Positions 6,448 through 12,312 of a DNA stretch of 12,312 nt are shown in pieces. Position 1 is the first letter of the stretch; every line of letters begins with the position of its first letter. The DNA is taken from the NCBI GenBank assembly GCA_002688185.1, contig NZCE01000010.1:1-12312 (forward strand). The letters run 5' to 3'. The stretch comes from Spirochaetales bacterium. GTDB taxonomy: Bacteria > Spirochaetota > Spirochaetia > ARS1246. Position numbers and translations under genes: made by a program. The notes under the pieces are model-generated. The model was not told where the DNA came from. It worked only from the letters and a program-made list of their open reading frames with translations, and did not search any database.

Positions 6448-7553
6448 CAATACCACATCGTGTCACGATAGACGTCGAGCATATATTGGTAATCATCGTA
6501 CGTTACGCCCGTGGTGATTGAATGGTCGGAACCAAAGAGAAATCTGGCACCCCGGTCTTTCATACCGTTTATCAGATCTGTGGTTTCTCTTTTAATAAGA
6601 TCGCGATCACCGGTCTCTATGATTCGGACATCGAGTCCGCCGACGAAGATAAGTCGATCGCCATAAGCTTCGGTAAACTTGTAGATATCGCACCCGGCCT
6701 TCACTTCCATGGGATTTAGGCCGTCAAACCCGGACTCGATGATCAGAGGAAGAGCGGCTTCAATTCCGCCGCACGAATGGAGAATCACCGGAAGATCGTA
6801 GCCGTGAAAAAAATCCACGATTTCCTTATAAAACGGCAGAATGAGCCTTTCGAGGACATCGAGGGAACAAAACAAGCCGTTTCGATATCCGAGATCTTCA
6901 TAGATCCATATTCCATCCGGTTTTGGCTGGAGCTCAAATAACGCACTGTAATGGGCTTTATAGAAATCTGTATACACCCGGTTAAAGTCAAGAATCCACT
7001 CAGGATCCAGCAATAGGCTCTCATACATGCAGAAATCGCCCATGCTCTGACGCATGACCTCCCATACAAAAAGGTCTCCATAGAAGACCCATTGCTTTCT
7101 CTGCTCACCTTTCTCTATTCCCCTGCCGGCGGCCCGCGCATCAATCCGCTCCAAATCAAGATCGACAAGATAGTGTCGATAGTCACGGTCCCATATGTCT
7201 CTGCCGATCATCCGAAAATCGATATGCTCGGGTGTGCTTGTTTTCCGCTTCCACAATTTAAGCACAGCGCCTGCGCCGTTTCTCGAGGCCACCCATTCAT
7301 CGGTCTCCTCGACGACTTCTGTGAATCCTTTTAGTGGAAAATGATCGATAGGGCTCCAGATAAGCCGCATATCCAAGTCAAAATGATTAAAAATGTCTCC
7401 CGGGGTTTTTTTCCCGGAATCATCGGTGACTTCCGGGAACCGATCGGCGTCCGTCCAGTTTCTCAAGACTTCGGCCCAGAAATGTTCGAATACACCTACC
7501 CGCTCATAACCGGTTCCCGATATGAGACCCGCAACATTTTGTCGTGATGTCAT
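6447..7553 (-). CDS. Uroporphyrinogen decarboxylase-fold protein (MtaA/CmuA-like methyltransferase group)
   Basis: The family covers heme-pathway decarboxylases and zinc-dependent cobamide:thiol methyltransferases. Divergent members like this one cluster with sugar and aromatic catabolism genes, and their reaction is mostly unknown. The 368-residue product contains YGDLFVWE (158-165), GIWIYEDLGYRNG (214-226), HSCGG (259-263), GFDGLNPMEV (275-284), FVGGLD (303-308) and GSDHSI (341-346). H259 and C261 match the H-x-C zinc ligands of MtaA. The third ligand, normally a Cys near the C-terminal GSDHS position, is replaced, so metal binding may differ. It lacks the N-terminal arginines expected of a true HemE. 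The frame is open upstream to 7667, but that stretch is low-complexity repeat DNA. ATG at 7553 has AGGAG eight bases upstream and is chosen; ATG at 7559 is only two bases from it. The solute-binding-protein remnant lies upstream on the same strand. Confidence 0.85.
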   Translation of the reverse strand: MTSRQNVAGLISGTGYERVGVFEHFWAEVLRNWTDADRFPEVTDDSGKKTPGDIFNHFDLDMRLIWSPIDHFPLKGFTEVVEETDEWVASRNGAGAVLKLWKRKTSTPEHIDFRMIGRDIWDRDYRHYLVDLDLERIDARAAGRGIEKGEQRKQWVFYGDLFVWEVMRQSMGDFCMYESLLLDPEWILDFNRVYTDFYKAHYSALFELQPKPDGIWIYEDLGYRNGLFCSLDVLERLILPFYKEIVDFFHGYDLPVILHSCGGIEAALPLIIESGFDGLNPMEVKAGCDIYKFTEAYGDRLIFVGGLDVRIIETGDRDLIKRETTDLINGMKDRGARFLFGSDHSITTGVTYDDYQYMLDVYRDTMWY

Positions 7554-7561
7554 ACTCATAG

Positions 7562-7566
7562 CTCCT
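7562..7566 (-). promoter_or_regulatory. Shine-Dalgarno site of the UROD-like gene
   Basis: The minus strand reads AGGAG, eight bases before ATG at 7553 and two bases before ATG at 7559. This favours the downstream ATG and excludes the long repeat-encoded N-terminal extension. Confidence 0.6.
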
Positions 7567-7594
7567 GGTTCGAAAAATAGGGATGGCCGCGCGT

Positions 7595-7621
7595 GCAGAG
7601 GGCGCAGAGGGCGCAGAGGGC
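7595..7621. repeat. Three perfect tandem copies of a 9-bp unit (GCAGAGGGC)
   Basis: Copies lie at 7595-7603, 7604-7612 and 7613-7621, in the gap between the UROD-like gene and the solute-binding-protein remnant. The reverse complement, GCCCTCTGC, resembles the CTCTGCG-type low-complexity repeats often seen between genes in several bacterial phyla. On the minus strand the repeat lies upstream of the UROD-like start and can be misread as a Pro/Leu/Arg-rich N-terminus. Confidence 0.85.
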
Positions 7622-7664
7622 GTCGTTCAGACGCTTCACGCGGACCGACCACGGCCGGACCGCG
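7620..7664. other. Two adjacent hairpins downstream of the solute-binding-protein remnant
   Basis: GCGTC (7620-7624) pairs with GACGC (7630-7634) around a 5-base loop. CGCGG (7639-7643) pairs with CCGCG (7660-7664), with further pairing of CCG and CGG inside after a mismatch. On the minus strand they follow the transporter remnant by about 25 bases, and no T-tract follows. They look like intercistronic structures rather than intrinsic terminators. Confidence 0.35.
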
Positions 7665-7688
7665 CAATCGTCATGTTTTTTGCCTATA

Positions 7689-8909
7689 TCAGAACGGCTT
7701 TGCACTCACCTTGGAAAAGTCGAATCCTTTCCACTGGCGGTCAAATACCTTTTGGGTCAGCTCCACATAGGCATCCAGGCTCAAATTACCCAGCTGCCTT
7801 AAGTAGTTATCCCACTCGTCATTAATGTCCAAATCACCGGTAACAAACCGTACAAAGTGTTCTCTTACAAAGTTGTTGATTGACGTGGAGAGATCGGCGT
7901 TCCTCTCGGCTTCCTCAACGGTCATGGTAAGAGGCGGCAGATACTCCTTCGGCTCAAATCCCACATAGGGCATGGACCTTTCGGTGCTCAGCCGTTGCCC
8001 CGGATACGTTCCCGGACTGTCAACCATCGCCTCGGTTCCCCGCCATTCGGTTGTGGTAATTGTTAAACCGAGGTCGTCCCATCGAACGTTATTTGGCGTT
8101 CCCCATTCGATGAGCAGCTTGAATACAGCGGGTTTTTGATCGAGTCCGATTTCTCCCGGCTGCGCGTCCCTCCAGCCCACATTAGGGGGACCGTAAAACT
8201 TCCTGATCTGGATATCCATATTGTAGAACCCATCGGCCCATCTAAACGCGGCTTCGGGATAATCGCACTCATTGGTGATGGCGAACCTGAGTCCGTGCAT
8301 CCAACTCGGTGTGTGATTGGTGCGCTTGATTCCGTCGGGCCCTTTCAGCGGCGGCAGAACAGCATCATATTCCCAGATGCGCTCGCCGTTTGGATTCGCA
8401 GCGCCGGCCCAGCCTGCCGTCCATGCGCCGACGATCATGGGATCATTCTCGATGAGTTGGGTAAATTGGCCGCCGTCCTGGGTGAAAACTTCGCTATCGA
8501 TCAATCCTTCCTGGTAAAGGCCGCGCATATAGAGCACGCCTTGTTTCCATTCCGGCGTCGCAAAAGGGGCATAAATTTTGCCGTCCTCTACCCAGAGGTT
8601 TGTGCGGCCTTTATAGTGAGTAAAAGGCATCATGAGATACTCGTCGATCTCGGCTTGCCACCACTTGTCTGTGCCCGTCATGGGAATTTCGTCCTGCTTG
8701 CCGTTCCCGTTTGGATCTCGTTCCTTGAATGCCCGGAGAAGGTCAACAAGATCATCGGTGGTTTCAGGCATTTCCAATCCGAGCTTATCCATCCAGTTGA
8801 CCGCCACAAAAGCTTTTGGCGTATATTCGCAGTGCCAACATTCATTTAGGCCCGGGAGCGCGTATATGTTGCCGTCAGGCATGGTGACGATATTGGTCAG
8901 ATGGGGTCT
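7689..8909 (-). pseudogene. Solute-binding protein of an Lpl-type sugar ABC transporter, 5'-truncated
   Basis: The intact gene would encode a lipoprotein that captures an oligosaccharide for import. About 406 codons of the C-terminal part remain. From the junction they include MPDGNIYALPGLNE, VNWMDKLGLEMPETTDDL, the typical DPNGNGKQDEIP loop, and a natural C-terminus at the TGA at 7689-7691. Typical members have about 500-570 residues, so the signal peptide, lipobox and roughly the first 130 residues are missing. The minus-strand frame stays open up to 9050, but the residues read from about 8910 upward are the antisense of a permease gene, not binding-protein sequence. The break at about 8909 is therefore a rearrangement joint. 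The remaining frame is undamaged, so the event is recent or the joint is an assembly error. Confidence 0.82.
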
Positions 8910-8910
8910 T

Positions 8911-9138
8911 GACGTATGCGGCACTGCGCTGAACATCACTTTAACCGTAATGGCCGGATATCCATTATCGAGAAAAAAACTCCGTTTTAGGGGGCTTTTG
9001 ACATTCATTTTTGTATTTACACTGCTTTTTAACGGCGGACTGATACCCACGTATATGCTGGTTCAAAAATTGGGTATTATCAACACGCGGTGGGCGATGA
9101 TCCTGCCAAGCGCGATTCACGCCTTCAACGTCATACTA
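8911..9138 (+). pseudogene. lplC: Inverted internal fragment of an LplC-type ABC permease gene
   Basis: The plus strand encodes about 76 residues of an inner-membrane sugar permease: GTALNITLTVMAGYPLSRKK, then a hydrophobic segment FIFVFTLLFNGGLIPTYMLV, then WAMILPSAIHAFNVIL. The GGLIPTY and (A/G)YPLSR blocks are typical of LplC/YtcP permeases that work with LplB and an Lpl-type binding protein. Both ends are cut. The N-terminal membrane segments are missing before about 8911, and the EAA loop and C-terminal helices are missing after about 9138. Its orientation is opposite to the transporter remnants on both sides, although the three genes normally run in one direction. The frame has no internal stop. 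It cannot make a functional permease. Confidence 0.8.
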
Positions 9139-9229
9139 AATATAGCTGGTAGTCCCGAATTATATCCACTGCCACACGCTGCCTGTAGCTGCGACGAGCG
9201 CCCTTTACCTGTTTTACTTCAGATGACAT
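9131..9229 (-). pseudogene. lplB: 5' stub of an LplB-type ABC permease gene
   Basis: From ATG at 9229 the minus strand encodes 32 residues, beginning MSSEVKQVKG and ending RDYQLYLV before a TGA at 9133-9131. A short basic N-terminus followed by (R/N)-x-x-L-Y-L is how LplB/YteP-type permeases begin, just before the first membrane helix (usually LYLMLLPAL). The match stops after LYL at about 9137, exactly where the inverted lplC fragment begins on the other strand. AGGG at 9239-9236, six bases upstream, could be the ribosome-binding site. A promoter-like pair lies further upstream. The order lplB, lplC, binding protein on the minus strand is the usual operon order, which supports this call despite its small size. 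Confidence 0.6.
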
Positions 9230-9438
9230 GCCGTACCCTAGCCTAAGCAATAAATTACGGGATCACTAATGCTAACGCATGGAATTCAGGATTGTCAATG
9301 CGCCGTGGAAGAGATCAGGATAATTCCGTCTGGCAATCGCCCACCTTGGCAAAAAAAAACCAAAAAAAGGTACAGGCATGGAAATATAGACAGATATTTA
9401 ACGGTTTCTTAACGTCGATTTCTGATAATATACATATT
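9230..9438. other. Divergent spacer between the lplB stub and the phosphatase gene
   Basis: These 209 bases hold the minus-strand promoter described separately and A-tracts at 9351-9367 (nine, then seven, A residues). Before the phosphatase start is an AT-rich stretch from about 9380. An open plus-strand frame from 9292 reads into the phosphatase, but its predicted residues have no family resemblance. No RNA gene or repeat was found. Confidence 0.4.
9269..9298 (-). promoter_or_regulatory. Sigma-70-like promoter for the transporter operon remnant
   Basis: On the minus strand a perfect -35 TTGACA (9298-9293) is followed after 18 bases by TAGCAT (9274-9269), which matches four of six positions of TATAAT. 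Transcription would start about 35-40 bases before the lplB stub's ATG at 9229. This is a sequence match only. Confidence 0.42.
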
Positions 9439-10080
9439 ATGTCTCGGATTTTTCTCCTCCGCCATGGTGAGACGGAAGGCAATGCAGAAAGAATCTACCG
9501 CGGACGCTGGGATCTTCCTCTCAACAGTACTGGAAAAAAGCAGGCAGCCCGCGCCGGAGAAGCTTTAAAGAGCATAAAGTTCTCTTCAATATTCGTAAGT
9601 CCCCTGCGGCGTGCGCGGGAAACTGCCGCCGCAATTATCGCCGCAACGGGCGACTGCGAACTTATTACGGAACAAAATCTCATAGATATCGACTACGGAG
9701 CTTGGACAAAAAGGCCGGCCGCCGACGTCGCCGCTTCGCACCCTGAGCTTACGGCCATGTGGGCGCGGTCCCCCCACGATGTAGGTTTTCCGGAAGGAGA
9801 GAGTCTTGACGACGTGAGGGGTCGTATTGAGACACTATTCGGCGATTTTTCTAAGACCGGTGTCGAAGGCAACGTTCTTTTTGTTTCACATCGTGTTCCC
9901 ATAAAAGTGGCCCTCTGTCATTTCTTAGGGCTGCCAAATGCTTCGTTCTGGAGCGTTGCCGTTGATACAGCGTCAATCAGTGTTATAAATCTGCGCCGAG
10001 ATCGAGCTACGCTGGTATTCAGCAACGAAACTTGCCACCTACGTTCTATCAATGGCAAACTCGGTGTCGTGGATTTCTAG
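9439..10080 (+). CDS. Histidine phosphatase (phosphoglycerate mutase-like family)
   Basis: The 213-residue cytoplasmic enzyme belongs to the histidine phosphatase superfamily branch 1, whose members remove or move phosphate through a phosphohistidine. The active site is clear: LLRHGETEGN (6-15) with nucleophile H9, SPLRRARETA (54-63) with the phosphate-binding arginines, the acidic segment IDIDYGAW (82-89) and FVSHR (148-152) with H151. The length and the short core match cofactor-independent phosphatases such as CobC, PhoE or GpmB-like proteins rather than the glycolytic mutase of about 250 residues. The substrate cannot be assigned. ATG at 9439 is chosen because homology starts there, although the frame is open from 9292 and no clear ribosome-binding site is seen. 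It is divergent from the transporter remnant and 93 bases upstream of the molybdoenzyme gene. Confidence 0.88.
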   Translation: MSRIFLLRHGETEGNAERIYRGRWDLPLNSTGKKQAARAGEALKSIKFSSIFVSPLRRARETAAAIIAATGDCELITEQNLIDIDYGAWTKRPAADVAASHPELTAMWARSPHDVGFPEGESLDDVRGRIETLFGDFSKTGVEGNVLFVSHRVPIKVALCHFLGLPNASFWSVAVDTASISVINLRRDRATLVFSNETCHLRSINGKLGVVDF

Positions 10081-10108
10081 AGCTCCGGCAATCTATATCG
10101 CACTGCTA

Positions 10109-10138
10109 TTGAACTCCCCGCCGTTAATCAAATACTAT
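10109..10138 (+). promoter_or_regulatory. Candidate promoter of the molybdoenzyme gene
   Basis: TTGAAC (10109-10114) and TACTAT (10133-10138) are separated by 18 bases, each matching four of six consensus positions. They lie in the 93-bp gap before the gene at 10174. The match is modest and could be chance. Confidence 0.25.
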
Positions 10139-10173
10139 GGCCAAGGCCGGGCAGAATCAGAAGGATGATAAAA

Positions 10174-12312
10174 ATGAAAAACTATTCAGCTGTGGGAAAG
10201 GATATTCCGAGAACGGATGGGGTAGATAAGGTCACCGGGAGAGCGAAGTTCTCTGATGACGTCAAGCTGCCCGGAATGCTTTATGGCAAGGTTTTGAGAA
10301 GCCCTCACCCTCACGCCAAAATCAGCAGCATAGACACACGCAGAGCCCGAGATCTACCGGGTGTAAGGGCAGTTGTTACAGGCGAGGACGCCCCAGATAT
10401 AAGATACGGCTTAGTCGCGTTCTCATTGTTGTGCGACAGGCATATTCTCGCCAAAGACAAAGTGCGTTTTGTCGGAGAAAGCGTCGCTGCGGTAGCCGCC
10501 CTGTCTCCGGAGATCGCTGAGGAAGCTATCGATTTGATCCAAGTCCAATACGAGCCACTTCCGGCCCTCCACGATCCGGAAAAAGCGATGAAATCGGATG
10601 CGCCTTTAATTCATGAGGATATAAATAGTTATTCGCCTGAAGGCGGCTCGGGCCGGGAGGGAAATATCCTCTTCTCCCAGGAATTTGAGAACGGAGACGT
10701 GGCGGCTGCTTTTGAAAAGTCGGACCTTATTTTTGACGATACTTTTCATACCCCGGTGGTACACCAGTGCTATTTGGAGCCTAATTCCGCCACGGCGGAT
10801 GTAGATCATCAAGGCAAGGTAACCGCCTGGGTTACCACTCAAGGGTCGTTCGGTGCCCGAGATCTTTTGGCTTATATGTTTAATCTCCCAAACGATAAGG
10901 TGAACGTAGTACCGACGGAGATTGGAGGGGGATTTGGCGGCAAGTTGGGAATCACCATTGCTCCGATAAGTGTCATGCTTGCAAAAAAAGCGGGCAAACC
11001 AGTGAAAGTAACTATGACGAGGGAGGAAGAGTTTCTAAACTCGATGCCGCGGTACGCCTCTGTAATTCAGATCAAGACGGGTGCGAGAAGCGACGGTACT
11101 TTGCTCGCCAGACAGGTAAAAGTAATAATAGATGCGGGAGCATATGCGAGCTTTTCGCCGGCGGTCGCCATGAGCGCTGCAATGGGATCCGGCGGACCGT
11201 ATAATATACCAAACCTCAAGGCCGCGGCTTTCTCGGTCTATACAAACAAAACCCCCGGTGGCGCGTACAGAGCGCCCGGCGTGCCGCAGATGGCTTTTGC
11301 CTATGAATCCCAAATGGACATCATAGCTCACAAAATCGGCATGGATCCCCTAGAGCTCCGGAGGAAGAATGGGCTAAAGAAAGGTGATTCTACTTTTGAC
11401 GGCAGGGAACTCGAAAAATCGACCTTCAAAACGGTACTTGAGAAGGCTGCCGAGGGCATTCAGTGGGGCGGCAAACCAAAAGGGGCAAACCGCGGAAAGG
11501 GCCTGGGGTGTGGACAGTGGACGACCGGTATGAATCCGGGCGGCGGTCTAATGAAACTGAATGAGGATGGAACCATTTCTATCATAAGCGGTATGGTGGA
11601 TCTAACCGGATCGAGAACTATTTTAGCCCAGATTGCGGCCGAAGAGTTGGGGCTTCCTATTGATCACATAAATGTAATCACTGTGGATACAGATACGGCG
11701 CTGCCTGCTCCTCTGAGCGGTGGCAGCACCATCACCTACAACATGGGGAATGCCATAAGGCTGGCTTCCGGTAATGTAAAGAAAAAGCTTTTGAAACTGG
11801 CGGCGGAAAAACTAGGTGAAAAAGAGGAAGATCTTGAGGTAAAAGGCGGCGCCGTAAAGGTAATCGATTCGTCTGAAAAATCTCTATCTCTGGCGGAATT
11901 GTCCCGAATCAGCAGTGAATCAAAGGGAGAACCCATTATCGGGGCTGGATTAACCCACGATTTGCCGTCGTGTTTGACTTTTGTAGCCCATGCCGCCGAA
12001 GTAGAAGTCGACCCGGAGACCGGCGTTGTCACGGTGCTGGACTATTCGGCCTGCCAAGATGTGGGGTTCGCCATCAACCCCATGTCCGTCCAAGGCCAGA
12101 TCCAGGGAGGAGTGGTACAGGGCATAGGGATGGGACTTACGGAGGAGTATATTTTCGATGGCGACGGCAAAATTTTAAACCCGAGTTTTTTGGATTATAG
12201 GATTCCCACTTCCGCGGATGTACCAAAGATAAAAACATTCATAGTTGAAGAAGCCTCACCCAAAGGACCGTACGGTGCAAAAGGTGTCGGCGAGCCCCCA
12301 CATGTGCCTCCC
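10174..12312 (+). CDS. Xanthine dehydrogenase/aldehyde oxidase-family molybdopterin-binding subunit, 3' end beyond the window
   Basis: The 713 visible codons cover almost all of a large catalytic subunit of usually about 750-780 residues. They begin with an aldehyde oxidase a/b hammerhead domain (about 18-130: DGVDKVTGRAKFSDD, LRSPHPHAKI, GESVAAVAAL). The molybdenum-cofactor domains follow, with GGGFGGK (251-257), GGAYRAPGVPQ (362-372) and a final GVGEPP whose E707 is the expected catalytic base. The family hydroxylates purines, aldehydes or N-heterocycles, or reduces aromatic CoA esters. The CO-dehydrogenase loop AYRCSFR is absent, so form I CODH is excluded. The substrate is otherwise open. 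ATG at 10174 has AAGGA eight bases upstream; the in-frame ATG at 10165 is too close to that site. The FAD and 2Fe-2S subunits are not upstream and may follow off the right edge. The frame has no break. Confidence 0.92.
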   Translation, partial: MKNYSAVGKDIPRTDGVDKVTGRAKFSDDVKLPGMLYGKVLRSPHPHAKISSIDTRRARDLPGVRAVVTGEDAPDIRYGLVAFSLLCDRHILAKDKVRFVGESVAAVAALSPEIAEEAIDLIQVQYEPLPALHDPEKAMKSDAPLIHEDINSYSPEGGSGREGNILFSQEFENGDVAAAFEKSDLIFDDTFHTPVVHQCYLEPNSATADVDHQGKVTAWVTTQGSFGARDLLAYMFNLPNDKVNVVPTEIGGGFGGKLGITIAPISVMLAKKAGKPVKVTMTREEEFLNSMPRYASVIQIKTGARSDGTLLARQVKVIIDAGAYASFSPAVAMSAAMGSGGPYNIPNLKAAAFSVYTNKTPGGAYRAPGVPQMAFAYESQMDIIAHKIGMDPLELRRKNGLKKGDSTFDGRELEKSTFKTVLEKAAEGIQWGGKPKGANRGKGLGCGQWTTGMNPGGGLMKLNEDGTISIISGMVDLTGSRTILAQIAAEELGLPIDHINVITVDTDTALPAPLSGGSTITYNMGNAIRLASGNVKKKLLKLAAEKLGEKEEDLEVKGGAVKVIDSSEKSLSLAELSRISSESKGEPIIGAGLTHDLPSCLTFVAHAAEVEVDPETGVVTVLDYSACQDVGFAINPMSVQGQIQGGVVQGIGMGLTEEYIFDGDGKILNPSFLDYRIPTSADVPKIKTFIVEEASPKGPYGAKGVGEPPHVPP

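Noticed and set aside
7554..7667. N-terminal extension of the UROD-like protein upstream of 7553
   Set aside because: It would be encoded by the 9-bp repeat (Pro/Leu/Arg-rich) and bypass a well-placed AGGAG site. Family homology begins after the ATG at 7553.
8136..8849. A 237-codon open plus-strand frame
   Set aside because: It lies entirely opposite the binding-protein remnant, whose family motifs are clear. The plus-strand translation has no recognisable domain.
8632..9246. A 204-codon open plus-strand frame that could be called a complete membrane protein
   Set aside because: Only codons about 94-169 resemble a permease. The codons before are antisense of the binding-protein gene, and those after are antisense of the lplB stub. 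It is a chimeric frame, not a gene.
9351..9376. A-tracts read on the minus strand as a terminator T-run
   Set aside because: No GC-rich stem precedes them on the minus strand and no gene ends there.
1..12312. CRISPR array, tRNA, rRNA or riboswitch
   Set aside because: No regularly spaced direct repeats, clover-leaf patterns or recognisable riboswitch cores were seen. The only tandem repeat is the 9-bp unit at 7595-7621.

Overview
The window looks like an accessory carbohydrate-catabolism region of an anaerobic or facultatively anaerobic bacterium with intermediate GC content. Sulfatase, uronate-pathway, sialidase-like and UROD-like genes, together with remnants of an Lpl-type (LplA/B/C) sugar ABC transporter, are typical of polysaccharide-degrading lineages such as Spirochaetota, Lentisphaerae/Kiritimatiellae, Planctomycetota or Hydrogenedentota. 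I cannot choose between these from the sequence alone.

Layout from left to right. Positions 1-48 (-) hold the first 16 codons of an IS1595-type transposase that runs off the left edge. A type I sulfatase (69-1424, +) follows at once and may have had its 5' end replaced by the IS end. It converges, with overlapping ends, on a mannonate dehydratase-like gene (1419-2393, -). Upstream of that gene lies a 16-bp perfect palindrome. Next on the minus strand are a membrane-anchored alpha/beta hydrolase (2502-3446) and an ECF-type sigma factor with a Cys-containing C-terminal extension (3533-4309). Divergent from the sigma factor is a large fusion protein (4444-6435, +): an FGE-like (SUMF1) domain lacking the catalytic cysteines, joined to a sialidase-like domain with four Asp boxes. 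It converges on a UROD/MtaA-like gene (6447-7553, -).

Positions 7689-9229 hold a rearranged transporter operon. On the minus strand are the 3' three quarters of a solute-binding-protein gene and a 31-codon stub of the first permease gene (lplB-like). Between them, inverted, is a fragment of about 228 bp from the second permease gene (lplC-like). No complete transporter gene survives. The lplB stub keeps a plausible promoter with a perfect -35 box.

To the right are a histidine-phosphatase (phosphoglycerate mutase-like) gene (9439-10080, +) and the first 713 codons of a xanthine dehydrogenase-family molybdopterin-binding subunit (10174 to the right edge, +).

Working interpretation (inference): the left two thirds serve cytoplasmic breakdown of sulfated, uronate-containing glycans. 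The sulfatase would remove sulfate, the mannonate dehydratase would feed the glucuronate pathway to KDG, and the sialidase-like fusion would act on or bind a further sugar. The dedicated transporter appears to have decayed by deletion and inversion, or the region is a misassembly. The phosphatase and the molybdoenzyme look unrelated to this pathway.
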